Assembly (NCBI GenBank): GCA_949130495.1
Contig: OX422211.1
Location: 337,037,504-337,101,503 of the forward strand
Reading direction: 5' to 3'
Source: Sambucus nigra
Taxonomy: Eukaryota > Streptophyta > Magnoliopsida > Dipsacales > Adoxaceae
Length of the DNA: 64,000 nucleotides
Part shown: positions 23,819 to 36,200 of the stretch, piece after piece
How positions within the stretch are numbered: position 1 is the stretch's first letter
Layout of the letters: each line of letters starts with the position of its first letter
Made by a program: the position numbers and the translations under genes
The notes under the pieces: model-generated
Databases searched by the model: none
The model's input: only the letters and a program-made list of their open reading frames with translations
Told to the model about the DNA's origin: nothing

Positions 23819-24572
23819 TAGGGCTGTAAATCGGGTTGGGTGAGCCGGGCTTGGCGCTGCTCAGGCTCGGCCCGAACTCACTTACCCATGCTCAAGCCCG
23901 AGCTCGGCCCGAATAATTTTTTCCCACCTAGGCCCGAACTCGGCTCATAAATATTACGGGCTTCGGGCCCGATTTCAGTTTTTTTTATTAAAAAAGTTTG
24001 AATTAATTTTTTTTCTTGTATTTCCATCATGGACAAAATTATACATTAAAATCTAATTGATATTTCATGAAATAAAATATATAACTGTGAAATGTATTAA
24101 ATTAAAACAAGGGAAATAAGAGTGATAAGCTACAAATGCCTATTAAATATCAGACATTTAGCATAATTTGATCACTTAAAAAGGCCTATGTGACTTGATT
24201 ATTATTAAATCAAATACCAATAATGAGATTAACAATAAAATCACAAAATTGAAAATCACATGTAATCTAATGTATTATGACAAATGATTTTTTTTAGAAA
24301 AAATAATAAATGAAATAAAAGGATGAAACCTAATTAAACAATATTAACATAAATATGTTATGTTATATAAATTATTTATTTATTAATATGAAGTTCGAGC
24401 TTCAGGCCCAATTCGGGCTTGGCGAAGTTTGGCTCAAGCTCATCCCGAAATTCATTCGGGCTTGGAATTTTGGCTCAGGCTTGGCTCTGCTCAAACTCAA
24501 ATAAAGCACGGCCCGAAGATAGCGGGCCGAACGGGCGGGCTTCGGTCCTCGGGCGCTCAATTTACAGGCCTA
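23819..24572. mobile_element. Non-autonomous hAT element, 754 bp, 8-bp TSD
   Basis: It begins TAGGGCTGTAAATCGGG and ends CAATTTACAGGCCTA, inverted ends typical of plant hAT elements. AGTCCCAC lies on both sides (23811-23818, 24573-24580), a perfect 8-bp target duplication. GC-rich inverted arms with repeated CGGGCTTGG / GCCCGAA motifs flank an AT-rich centre. No transposase is encoded; the ORFs at 24419-24632 lie in the right arm. Confidence 0.9.
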
Positions 24573-25333
24573 AGTCCCACTTTGAAAATTTTAATTGTCA
24601 CCCATCCCATGTATTTTTATAATTGTAATTAGTCTCATAACTTTTCATTACCTCCTCCAACCACCCTTCTGTAATTGTTTAAAAAATTACACATCTCCCA
24701 TGAACTTTTTAAGTACCACTACATAGGACCAACATCTAAAAATAAAAGTACATGTCCCATTTATGTGACTGTGATAAGACATAATTAAATGAAACATACT
24801 TTAAATTACGTATAGTGTACATAGATACTAGCCATTGGATACACATTTGTTGTTGACATTGTTGTTGGATTATTTGGTTTAGTAAATGTTGGGTTGGTTA
24901 GTTTTAAAAGTGGACTGACCACTGGATTATTGTCCATATGGGAGTGGGATTTTTCAACTTTTTTTTTAAATTACTTTGTATATCGAACAATATATGTATA
25001 TAGTATGTGCGTGTGTGTGTGGCGGGGCAATCTAAACAATTGTATAGATTTAATTAATAAATTATATAGCTTCAATTGTAATTTTAATTGTATAGTTTTA
25101 AATGAAAGTAAATTAATAATTAGTGCCCATTTCATATGAAAGTAGTATTGCCCCTCATTGTAAATTAGTAAATTAATAATTGTATACTTTAATTGTTAGT
25201 TTAATTGATGAAACGAATTAATTGAGTTGATGAATTAGAAGGAGTACAGGATACACATATGTACTAATTGTACATATTTGCATGTATTCGTCTAATTTTT
25301 TTTATCTGTACTAATAACATTTTTTTACAGCAA

Positions 25334-26823
25334 ATGTCTCCTTCAGGTATTAAGGCGAGGATGATGATGCTGGTCATCATGATGTCGTCTGGGCTCAATG
25401 GTAGCGGAGGCGACGAGGGATCCTAGGCCTTAGGGTCCCCAACTATGGAAAATTTGGGATTACCATCGAGAACAAGTCGAAGCTATTAGCGAGATCCCTC
25501 GAGTTGCTAAAGACGGTCATCGGCCTGGGGTTTATGAGTTGGAAGGAGGTGCCATATGAGCTCAAGTTAGTTGTTTGGGCGGCACTACAGGTAATATATT
25601 TATATGGATATTTTAATTTTAATTTCAATTTCAATTTCATTTTATATTTATATTTATTTGCAACTAACATTGTATTTATTGGACAGGAACAATTCAACTT
25701 GGATCCAAAGCTACGTGATTCCATTTTGGAGAAGTTGAGGGAGCAACACAAGACGTGGAAGAAAAATATGCGGACACGGTACTTTGGGAAAACACAAGAG
25801 TCCATTCTCCAATGATGTGAATCCGTCCCGCCGAAGGAACCGATCTCATTGGCACAATGGCAAAAGTTCATTGACAATGAGATCGGGGAGCGACAATTGG
25901 CATCTCGCCAATCGGGGAGAGAAAATCCGGAAAAAAAGACGGACGTGCACTACTCCAGTCGGACGTCTTACGCCGAGGTGGATCACAGGATGAAGGTAAG
26001 ATTTAATTTTTCTATAACTACAGAAATATATTATTCTGCATTATTTTACTTTGCGGGGCCGATACTAATTTACTTTATTTTATTTCAGTGGGATGGGAGT
26101 GCCCCTGGGGGTAAGCCACATAGGCTCGATACTTATGTGGCTCTTCAGATGAAGAAGGGGAAGGACAAGGAGGTGTCCCCGAGCATCGCAGCCACAATTG
26201 TAAGTAATCCGACAGTTTACTTTTTGTTAATTACGTTATAATTTTTTAGTTTACTTATTTTACTAATCATGTGCTTTTTGTCATTTCAGGCAAACCTTAA
26301 GGAAGTGCATGAGTCGCAGTCTGATGCCAATAAGGCATCTTTGTCCACAGATGCACTCAGCCAAGTGTTTGGCTCTGATCGCAAGGGGAGGACAAGGGGG
26401 GTGAGCCCGCGGGTGGCCAAATCTAGGATCATCGGATTGGAGACGAGCGACATCGGGTTGACTCGAATGGTGGATTCACATGGCGCGAAGCTGTCCCATT
26501 TGGAGGCGACGGTCCAAGATATGTACTCAATCATGAAGCGTACGTTGGGCGGAGACCGTAAGGGGAAAAGGAAAGAGAAGGCGGTGGAGAAGGAGGTGCG
26601 GGAGGACGAGGGGCAGGATAACGAGGATGTGGACCTCGCTTCTTCATCACCGACATGTGCGTACTTCGATGATCCACTTCCCTATTTGACACCCTTCAAC
26701 AGACCGATGTCGAAACTTGGTTGGTCGAGCGTGTTCATATTGGACGTATTTGATGGCCAGCGGATAGGGCGGGGGTTGAGGGACCCGAATATCGTCCAAG
26801 GTGGAATAGTTCATGGACGTTAG
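25334..26823 (+). pseudogene. TNPA-like plant transposase gene (Transposase_24 type), four exons, broken
   Basis: Likely exons: about 25400-25590, 25687-25995, 26089-26199 and 26290-26823, all phase 0, with donors GTAAT, GTAAG and GTAAGT and acceptors GGACAG or TTTCAG. Exon 1 gives a basic segment then SWKEVPYELKLVVWAALQ. Exon 2 gives EQFNLDPKL and a lysine-rich stretch (EKLREQHKTWKKNMRTRY). Exon 4 has SQVFGSDRKGRTRGVSPR, a heptad-like stretch and an acidic, lysine-rich tail. This order matches the plant Ptta/En/Spm transposase family, the DNA-binding accessory protein rather than the catalytic one. Breaks: TGA at 25813 in exon 2, and the ATG at 25334 is out of frame with exon 1. It would bind the terminal palindromes of its own element. 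The family is recognised from memory of the motif order. Confidence 0.65.
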
Positions 26824-27184
26824 CTTCAAGAGATCGAGTCCAAAGTGCTCGTCACGCATGTTATACCCGGGAAGGAGAACTCCCTATTGTGGTTGCGCGA
26901 ATAATGCGACACGATGTATATTAGTGGGTGTGTCAATTCGTATATCGTGTGGCCTACTCACCTCCTCATATTTACCCAAGACATGTAGTGACATTATTTT
27001 TAAGTTGGTACATTTGAATTATATTATTGATTATATCGTCACGTATATTGTTTCTATTTTGAATATATATTTGCATTATCTTTAGTTTATTTGGATATAT
27101 GATGTTGCTATAACAGGTACAAATATACTGCTGGGCAGTGGTATTGGTAGTGGCCATACTGCCTAGCAGATTTCTTTTTAAATT

Positions 27185-27450
27185 TTGTCCAGAATTGTCA
27201 CGGTCAATGACCGTGACAATTTTTTAAAAAGGGCCAAGGCTTTGTCACGGTTATTAACCGTGACTAAACGTGTCACGGTCATGCCCATGATACGACCGTG
27301 ACAATTCAAACGAACTTGTCACGGTCAATGACCGTGACACGTCCGTGACAAAAAAAGTCATCTCTCCCCGAATTGTCACAGTCATTGACCTTGACAAGTT
27401 GAACTTGTCAAGGTCAATGACCGTGACAATTAGGCAGATTTAGTGTAGTG
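27185..27450. repeat. Right CACTA subterminal palindrome array
   Basis: Inverted counterpart of 22733-22985: about five GTCACGGTCA/TGACCGTGAC units leading to the terminus TTTAGTGTAGTG. Confidence 0.85.
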
Positions 27451-27453
27451 TTT

Positions 27454-28430
27454 GTGGTTACTGAAAACTATTCTAAAACTAGTTTGAAGATCCTGATATT
27501 AGTTAAACATATCTTCTTGATTTCTTTCTGATTTGAATGGTTATTTTAAGAAAAATATGTATTTGAATGTTTAAAATATTTATAACTTCAATTCAAGAAT
27601 TGAATGTCTCTAAATTACATTTGATTCTTGAGTTAGTTATAATAATTGTTGTTTGTAACGAGATGATCACACCCATATAATTATTATGCTTAAACTCCAT
27701 AATTGAGGTTTTGATGATATTTAGTAGAATATGAGTATTAATTGCTGACGATAAGCATGAAATGAAGTTAGAAAAGTCATATTTGAAGATAGTATGACAA
27801 CTTTGTAACACTGTATTGAAATTTCCACATTTTTCTCTTTAGAATTCAGAGTTTCATTATGAAAACTATGTTAAAACATTAATACATAAGCTTTTACAAA
27901 AATGTAAATAATACATCTAGTTCTTTTCTAATTATTTCAGATAAACCAACTAATGTGATGTGTGTCGAGAGTTAATGTTGTTTTGTGTATTCAAATATTA
28001 ATAATGTTAACTTGATAGGTGAGGAAACGACTAATACTATCACACCACAGAAGTAGATCTCACGCTATTCTAATTACCTACTTTGAGGTGAGTAACCCTA
28101 ACTATGAATTGTGGCTTCTTATACTTTTACACGAAAATTTATAGTTTAGATATATGTTTTGGGATACACGTATAAGATGTTGTGTTTATGGTTTATATGC
28201 ATATGATTAAAAATACTAATTGAAGCTATCTAGTTTTATTGACTGTGGAGGGTCCTATGGGATGTGGTGGTTTCATGTTATTAAGATAATTCAACTTAAC
28301 ATTTTTTGTACTCGGTTCAAAAATGGATGTGGTGGTCCATATGAATTTTGGTGGGTTAATTGGACTGTGGCGGGTCCAGGCTTGCTAGAATCCACAATTC
28401 CTACTTGTATTACATGATTTAAACATTTTA

Positions 28431-28440
<10 letters not shown>
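27454..28440 (+). repeat. Old LTR remnant right of the CACTA insertion, no gene
   Basis: An AT-rich stretch that would continue the LTR interrupted at 22732. GGTGAGTAACCCTAACTATG near 28087 is like a segment found in many gypsy LTRs. Ends are not identifiable and no coding sequence is seen. Confidence 0.3.

Positions 28441-28461
<21 letters not shown>
28440..28461. repeat. AT microsatellite, target of the Tekay element
   Basis: The AT run continues on the far side of the element at 39109-39164, so the element split one microsatellite. Confidence 0.9.
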
Positions 28462-28465
<4 letters not shown>

Positions 28466-31332
28466 ATACCCCATAATTTTATTAATTTTATTTAAGGGAT
28501 TAATTAAATTAAATGAGAATTAATTGGGAATTAATCCGGGTATAAATACTAGCGAGATGTGAGTTGGTATTTGATTACGATGTTAAAATTTAATATTTCT
28601 GAGTATGTATGGTAATACATGAGTACTTAAATTATTAAAGTTGTCGCGAGAGTGAAATACAACAATTTGAAAATTTAGTTGGGACGCGCGTGTCAGTCGC
28701 GTCAGGAACGAAATTATTTAAATTAAAAAGTGAATTATATTTTTATCAACCGAATGGTCATTTTGAGTTTGGAAGGGTCAATATAGTTAGAAAACACTAG
28801 CCGGGGGTTTAGTTTGGATCCCGGGGCACTTTTAGGACAAACCGGCAACCTAGAAGGGCATTTTGATAATTTTAAAAATATGGGAATTAAAACCCACGAA
28901 TTTTAGGGTTAAATAATATATTACAAATGAACCCACTAAGTCCATTATCAGCATTAAGTGAGTTAGAGGCCTACGGGAGTTAAAGGGAGAGTTTGCAGAA
29001 GTTCCAAAAGAAACCTCCAACCACCATCACCATCCTTGAGAGAATTCTGTAGAGAAAGGGGACAAATCAACCTTTATTCACCAACATCAACTCGGAAGAA
29101 ACAAATCTAAGGCAAGTGTTTTGATGTCGTTATTTGCATTGAATATTTCCTCCATGTATAGTGTAGAAAACTGTTTATATCTTGGAATTTTTGATGAAGA
29201 ATACCCAATGGGATTATTGTGAAAATTTGTGATTTTGGGTAGGAATCTGCATGTAGAATGATTATGGACGAATTTAATATACAAAACACAACTTTTGATG
29301 ACCTGAAATCGGATTAATGAGGAGTCTTTTGATGAAATTAAAATTTTGGGTTCAAGTTCTTAGGTTTTGGAATAAGAATTGGGGATTTATGATTTTGGCA
29401 TGTTAAATTGTAAGATTTGGCCCAAAAGACTGTTAAGGAATGATCTAGGGTGACTAAAAATAGTTTACATACATTAAAAACGTATTTGGATAGTCTTAGG
29501 GTGGATTTAAAGAAGAGGAGAAAGAAGAAAAATCAAATTTGGAAAATTCTGGGCGCAGTCTGCCATCTCGTTAGAAGACCTGCCTAGGTCGTTCGAACGA
29601 CCTTCTAATGACATGACAGTACCCCTTCTAACGAGTTGGTAGTTCGTTCAAAGCCTTTTGTTAGAACGACACTCGTTCGAACGAGACTTCTAACGAGTTG
29701 ACAGAATGGTCTTTTTGGCCTGATTTTATTTCAAATGTCCCGTAGACTTATTTAATGGAGTAATAACCTTCCCTTATTGACTAGTGAGTATATTTGGGAG
29801 ATTGGGGTACGTTGAGGAATAAAACCTAGAACCTTGTAGTAAATAGAATGACCCTTATGAATTAGGAAACGAGAGCCTAATTACGACGTGAGAAGAGTTG
29901 ACAACTTTAATGTATATAAATCGGGGACTTATAAGTGTATGATATTAAAAGATGATACAAGAACGAGAAGTATGCCTATATTAATATATTGAGATATCTA
30001 AGATTTGTGAATTCTTAGTATATGTAGTTATCTGTGTATAACATAGCTACCGTACTTTCTATCATGGAAGGTCGGCGTTCGATCAGGGTCATCTAATCTT
30101 TGTGTGCCTACGGGGGCATTTAGATTGGTACCTCGAGGACCTATGTCAGAGAAGGACTCATTAAGAATTTAATAAGTCTGCAGATCATGGGAGCGTAGGT
30201 ATGTGCGTGACGCATGTGATGTGAACTATGTTCGCCTCCATTATGTGTGATTGTTGTCAGTTGAGAACGATTCCTGAGAGATTCGGAATGCATGGTCCTA
30301 ATGTACGTGATGTATCGGGATTTAATAGCAGAGTATGTGGGCACCGCAGTTTAGCCTCGGGGTGCTAGTATTGTATGTTTATGATGAGAATAATATACTG
30401 TAAATTGAAATGCACTTCATGTATAAATGTGAGTATAATTAATAGCAACGTTTTCGTAAAGATAAAAATGGAAACCCTCTAGTAAGTAGTATTACTAATA
30501 TGGGAAACCGAGAAGAAATGTAAGACACTCTGTTTAAATAAAGATGTCGGAATTAAATCGTGAATCGTTTTATGATGTTAGATTTTATATTAGACTAGTT
30601 AAGTATGGGAATAACTAGAATGGGTACGGGTACGATAGGAGTGCACAATTAGTTGAGTGGTGAGAAACTCATGTGAGCGCACACATTATCATGTACTTTA
30701 TATTCACTGTTTAATGATATTAAACACTTGCTATTTTTAAACTGTTTTCACCATCGGGCTCTTACCCGTTTGCTTTCAAATCTATTTTTGTAAAACCTTT
30801 TAGGTTCCCAGCCACAAGGACATCAAGCATAGGAGTTCCATTTAGGTGACGTATTGTAGCTGTTATGGAAGTTACAGGATCTTGACAGTAGACGCCTCCA
30901 TTTTCGATCTTGACTCTATATTATCAGATTTTCTCATCTGTTGGGCATGTAGCCCTATTTCCTTTTAGAGATACTTCATCTATTCAGTTATTTTAGATTT
31001 TTGGGTTGTAATTAATTTAGTGATGCGGATTTGGTATTTGTTTATTTCAGTACTCGGATTGTTGTGAGGAGTTTTCCTCCAGTTTCATTATTATTTTACA
31101 GTTATTCTATTGTGACTATGTTGTGGTGGTTATGTTAGCATTTCATAATCTACTTATTGCATGTTAATCGGATTTAATTAAAATTGACAACTCACTTTTT
31201 TAAATATTAGGTGGCTAGTAATGTTTAAAAATGTTTTCGATAGTGATGCTATGAACTGAACCAACTTGGCATTTTGTATTCATTTGAATAAAGGAGTAGC
31301 TACCCGGTATTTGATTATTCGGGGGTGTCACA
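28462..31332 (+). repeat. 5' LTR of E1
   Basis: Starts TGTAATACCCCATAATTT and ends GGGGGTGTCACA. Compared with 36201-39108 it has scattered substitutions and lacks two segments of the palindromic cassette. A TATA-like GGTATAAATAC lies at 28541-28551; whether it is the promoter is unknown. Confidence 0.92.
29567..29700. repeat. Palindromic cassette in E1 5' LTR
   Basis: Contains the perfect palindromes GGTCGTTCGAACGACC (29587-29602) and CTCGTTCGAACGAG (29672-29685), plus inverted CTCGTTAGAAG and CTTCTAACGAG. It follows GAAAATTCTGGGCGCAGTC. Confidence 0.8.
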
Positions 31333-31334
31333 GG

Positions 31335-31347
31335 TGGTATCATAGCA
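31335..31347 (+). other. Primer binding site of E1 (tRNA-iMet type)
   Basis: TGGTATCATAGCA, two bases after the LTR end; the standard site is TGGTATCAGAGC, so one base is changed. Confidence 0.8.
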
Positions 31348-31515
31348 TAAGGTTCTAGTGTCCTTAGGATCTGTACGGCTTATTATGTTTCCGCTGAGCT
31401 TTCTTTGATGTAGAGCCCTATATTTTAGGACTGCTGTATTCTTTTATCTATGTTTCGCTCTTCAGCTATTTTGAGATAATAACTGCGAACTTATAAGACT
31501 TTACTCTCATTTCAG

Positions 31516-32690
31516 ATGCCTCCACGACGTGCACATCGAGTTCCTAGGGATGCTCAGCCCGAGCCACAGCCTGCACCAGTTCAGGGCACCATGAAAGCCG
31601 CAGAGGTTGCTGTTATAGTAGCCCAAGCGGTAAATGCCGCCCTCGCAGTTGTGCAGCAGGCACCACCTCAGGCGCCGATAGCCGCGCCAGTTCAGGCTCA
31701 TGCATTCATGTCTGCTTGGGAATGCGTTCGTGATGCTTTTCAGAAAGCACACCCTCTAGAGTTTGTAGGTAGCTCCGACGTTGTTGTGTCCAGTCAGTGG
31801 AGGAAGGATATTTAAAGGCACTTAAGGATGTACAAGTGCATGGATGTTCAGAAGCAGATACTGGCTACATTTAAGCTAGTAGGATCAGCATTACAGTGGT
31901 GGGAGTCCATTACCACCCCAGAGAAGAGAGATTCCCTTTCCATACAGGAGTTCTGGGTGCTGTTCGACCGCAAATATTTTCCATCGGCTGTTCACACTGA
32001 AATAAGGAGGAAGTTAATGAACCTCAAACAGTAGGGGAGGATTGTGGCCGAGTACGAGGCCGAATTCACTAATCTATTGAACATTGTTCCCGATGAGATT
32101 CCGACTGAGAAGAAGAAGATTCACAAGTTTATGGACGGATTGACTTGGAGGATCCGACAACACTTGCTGGGAAATCTCTCATTGACCACTTACTCGATGT
32201 GGTTAACGCAGCACTGCTTCACTGCCAGGATCACCACTTTCACATATCTGAGAGTAAGAGATCAGGAGAGTCTAGCCATCAGGGCAGGACAGGGGGAAAT
32301 GGTTCCAGCGGGGCACAATCTGCTCAAGGCCAGCACAGGCAGGGTGATCAGGGTTCCCAACAGGGGGGTCCTAAGAGATTCAGATCTGGGGGTTTCAGTA
32401 ATGGTCAGGGAGGTTTCAGACATGGCCATCAGGGTCAGAATGGAAATCAGGGCCATCACGGCCAGAATGGTCAGCAGCAACAGTTTCAGTAGGGCCAGTA
32501 TGGTCAAGGTAGGAATCATAACGGCCATCAGGGCCATGGGCAGCAGGGACAACGAGGGGGAAACCTCCCGGGGAAGTGTTTCATTTTTGGCAAGATTTTT
32601 CACAAATTCCAGGATTGTCCTGATAGGGGCAGGGCCCCACCGCAGCAGCAGCAGGGCGCTCGACACGAGTCATAGAGGTCTATGTTTCCT
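31516..32690 (+). pseudogene. E1 gag, broken
   Basis: Starts MPPRRAHRVPRDAQPEPQP at 31516, colinear with the gag of E2 at 57531. Capsid motifs follow in order: WRKDI, LVGSALQWWESIT, FDRKYFP, MAEYEAEFTNLL. A glutamine/glycine-rich stretch and a zinc knuckle come next. Breaks include TAA at 31813, TAG at 32032, frame changes around 32140-32200 and TAG near 32490. The knuckle at 32577-32618 reads CFIFGKIFHKFQDC, so the second cysteine is lost and it should not bind zinc. Capsid protein of the element, now non-functional. Confidence 0.85.
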
Positions 32691-35600
32691 GTCGCCCTCC
32701 CAGCACCACCACAGATGGCAGCATTACCACCCATCCCAACGGTCCCAATCCAGTAGGGACAGCTTCAGTATGGGAGAGTGTATCAGCTCCAGCATGCCGC
32801 AGTCTCACAAGATCCACCTGCTATTGAGGGTATGTTCTCTATTCAGAGGACTATGGGGCGTATTTTATTTGATATGGGGGTCACACATTGTTTCATTGCC
32901 ACGAGATTTGCACGCACTATTGGGTTGTTAGACACTGCAGAGAGCACGATTACTTGTGTAGATTCACCGTTGAGTAGGGGTTCCGTGATTTCCTTTATTT
33001 GTAGAGGTGTGGGTATAGAGATAGGGAGATTTACTTTACCCGCTGATATGCTAGTATTAGAGATGGCAGAGTACAATGCGATTGTTGGTATGGATTGGTT
33101 AGTTGCGTACCGAGCCATGATTAATTATTTCAGTAGGAGTATTATATTTGCCATTCCCAGACAGGAGATGTTTTTAGTGGCGATGCCTCCCCCTGAGGGA
33201 GGATCATCCATTCATTTGTACTATACAGAGGAGGAGACCTCTAAGGAAGTGGTGATACCACTTGATTCGATTACAGTCGTTAGAGAGTTCGCTGATGTAT
33301 TCCAGGATATACCTTGATTACCTCCGAGTGGAGAGATAGATTTTGTTATTGATTTTACGTCGGGCACTCGGCCCATTTTCCCGCGCACCTTACCGTATGG
33401 CTACAGCAGAGATGAGAGAGCTAAGGGATCAGATAGAGCATTTATTGGGTTAGGGGTTCATCCGAAGGAGTACTTCGCCGTTGGGTGCCCCTGTGTTATT
33501 CGTAAAGAAGAGGGATGGATCGTTGAGATTGTGTGTAGATTACCGAGAGTTGAATAAGGTCACGATACGGAATAAGTATCCATTACCCCGAATCGATGAC
33601 TTATTCAACCAGTTGAGAGGAGCTTCCTTCTTCTCAAAGATTGACTTGCGATCGGGATACCATCAGTTGCGTATCAAAGAACAGGACGTCTCAAGACTTC
33701 TTTCTTGACAAGATATGGTTCCTATGAGTTTCGGGTTATACCTTTTGGTTTGACCAACGCTCCAGCCGTGTTTATGGACTTGATGAATAGGGTGTTCAGA
33801 GAGTTCTTAGACCAGTTCATCATCGTTTTTATTGATGACATCTTGGTTTACTCCCAGACAGAAGAGGAGCACGTCGAGAATTTGAGGCAGGTTTTGCAGA
33901 CACTACGCCAGAACGAGCTTTATGCAAAGTATGAGAAATGTGGATTTTGGCTGAAGGAGGTTCAGTTTTTTGGGCATATCATTTTAGACTGGGGGATATC
34001 TGTTGATCTGGGGAAGGTATTCGCGGTGAGGGAGTGGGGACAGCCCACGACGCCGACTGAGATCCGTAGGTTCTTGGGCCAAGTAGGATACTACAGGAGG
34101 TTTATTCGGGGTTTCTCAAAGATAGCGGTTCCTTTGACACATCTGACTCGCAAAGGTGTGCCATTCATCTGGAGCAATGCCTGTCAGTTGGAATTTGATG
34201 AGTTGAAGGACAAGTTGACCTCAGTTCCCGTGTTAGCATTGCCCAGGCCGGGAGTTGAGTATTTAGTTTACACCGATGCGTCCTTACAAGGACTTGGAGG
34301 TGTGCTGCAATAGGAGAGTCGGGCCATAGCTTATGCTTCCCGTAAGCTTAAGCCTCACGAGAGGAATCACCCCACCCACGACTTGGAGTTAGCAGCAGTC
34401 GTATTTGCTCTTCGAATTTTGAGACACTATCTCCTGGGGGAGATATTTCGGTTGTTCACAGACCACAAGTCTCTACAATACCTCTTCACGCAGAAGGAGC
34501 TGAATATGCGTTAATATCGGTGGCTTGAGTTTGTGAAGGATTATCAGTTCGATATATAGTATCACCCAGGGAAGGCTAACGTGGTAGCAGACGCGTTGAG
34601 CCATAGGCTAGTAGATGAGGTGGTCGAGGTGTGGAAAGCTAAGTGGAAGGAGTTGGGACACCAGGATGCAGTGATCTGATCATTCATGTTTGTGATGACT
34701 GTTACACCGTAGATTGTTATGAGAGTGATAAAGGCCCAGGAAAATGACTCGTTCTTTCAGGAACAGATAGTTCGATTACTAGCAGAGGGAGCCGAGTCCT
34801 ACACCGTTAGTTCAGATGGGGGATTACACTTTAATGGGAGACTGGTCGTTCCGGAAGGGGAAGACTTACGACATGAGGTAATGGCAGAGTCTCATGTCTC
34901 ATGGTTCGCGGTACACCCTTGTGGGGATAAGATGTACCAAGACATGAGACGACAGTACTGGTGGAGCGGGATGAAGAGAGATATCGCTGTGTTCGTTTTT
35001 AAATGTGCCACTTGTCAGCTAGTAAAGGTGGACCATCAGAAATTGGCAGGACTTCTACAACCATTAGAGGTTCTGACATGGATATGGGAGAGCATATCCA
35101 CGTACTTTATCACGAGGTTACCTACGTCACAGAGGGGTCACGACTCCATATGGGTAATTATGGATCGGTTGACCAAAGTTGCTCATTTTCTACCCGTAAG
35201 GACAGATTACACTATGGGATAGTATGCCCAGATCTTCATTGCAGAGATAGTAAGACTTCACGGGGTGCCTCTAAATATCATGTCTGACTAAGATAAGATA
35301 TTTGTTTCATGATTTTGGGAGAGTTTCCAGGAAGCCATGGGTACAAAGTTGCGGCTGAGTACGACATATCATCCGCAGACTGATGGGAAAACAGAGTGGA
35401 CAAATCAGATGTTGGAGGACAGGTTGCGTATGTGCATCTTAGATTTTGGAGGTGGTTGGGAGCAGTACGTTCCACTGGTGGAGTTTGCTTATAATAACTC
35501 CTATCAATTCACCATTGGCATGGCTCCATTTGAGGCGTTGTACGGTAGACCTTGTCGTTCCCCAGCATGTTGGTTAGAGGTGGGGGATAACAAACTCCTT

Positions 35601-36158
35601 GGGCCGGAAGTGATTCAGGACACTTCAGCAAGGATAGAGATGATACATAGACGTATTCGGGTAGCTCAGGACCGGCCGAAGAGCTATGTTGATGCCAAGA
35701 GGTTCTTCAGAGAATTCAAGGTGAGGGACCAGGTGTTACTCAGAGTATCTCCGATGAAGGGGATCATGCATTTTGGGAAGAAGGGGAAACTGGCACTAAG
35801 ATACGTGAGGCCATTTCCTATTATCGAGAGGATTGGGCCAGTCGCATACATACTTGGGTTACCGGAGCACTTGCATAGGATTCATGATGTGTTCCATATT
35901 TCCTCGCTAAGGAAATATCTTAGGGATGATTTGGACCATACTCACATTGCTTTAGAGGACATTGATCTTCATCCCGATAGTTCCTACGAGGAGGGGCCGA
36001 TTGCTATTTTGGATCGAAGCGAGCAGAAACTGAGGTCGAAGATAGTACCGTTAGAACGTGTTCAGTGGCGGCATCATAATGCCGAGGAGTCCACATCGGA
36101 GCGCGAGGATGAGATGCGCGAGCGCTATCCGGAGTTAATTTTACCGGGTACTTTTTAG
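32690..36158 (+). pseudogene. E1 pol (PR-RT-RNase H-INT-chromodomain-like), broken
   Basis: Protease motif at 32865-32890 reads LFDMGVTHCF instead of the usual D-[ST]-G-A. RT blocks follow: [33 protein letters not shown], and the catalytic IDD at 33831-33839 (FIDDILVYS). RNase H begins [12 protein letters not shown] (about 34269). Integrase has the zinc pair CATCQ; the first catalytic aspartate is replaced (SISTYF where E2 has SISMDF), while SD*DK and GKTEW keep the other two. The end (LDRSEQKLRSKIVPLERV to YPELI) is a chromodomain-like tail. Breaks: TGA near 33316, TAG at 33449, a 1-bp loss near 33690, TAG at 34311, TAA at 34513, and others near 34557, 34677, 34711, 35221, 35290 and 35309. 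It would have polyproteins for reverse transcription and integration; none can work now. Confidence 0.9.
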
Positions 36159-36188
36159 TTCCAAATTTCGGGACGAAATTCTGTTATT

Positions 36189-36200
36189 AGGGGGGAAGTA
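36189..36200 (+). other. Polypurine tract of E1
   Basis: AGGGGGGAAGTA directly before the 3' LTR start TGTAATACCCC. Confidence 0.88.

Larger units (their letters stand above)
22733..27450 (+). mobile_element. CACTA (En/Spm) transposon, 4.7 kb, TSD TTT
   Basis: It starts CACTACACCAAAATGG and ends TTTAGTGTAGTG, inverted copies of the CACTA terminus. It is flanked by TTT on both sides (22730-22732, 27451-27453), the 3-bp target duplication of this superfamily. Palindrome-rich subterminal regions lie at both ends. The interior has pyrimidine and TG/GGT microsatellites, an inserted hAT element and a degraded TNPA-like gene. No TNPD-type transposase is seen, so it would be non-autonomous. Confidence 0.9.

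Noticed and set aside
25443..25877. 144-codon minus-strand ORF
   Set aside because: Antisense shadow of the TNPA-like exons 1 and 2 and the intron between.
29087..29289. Minus-strand ORFs in the E1 LTR, repeated at 36837-37034
   Set aside because: Repeated only because they lie in LTRs; overlapping frames and no domain.
32262..32666. Minus-strand ORF (and 58278-58613, 58734-59222)
   Set aside because: Antisense to gag and protease of E1 and E2; the sense frame carries the known motifs.
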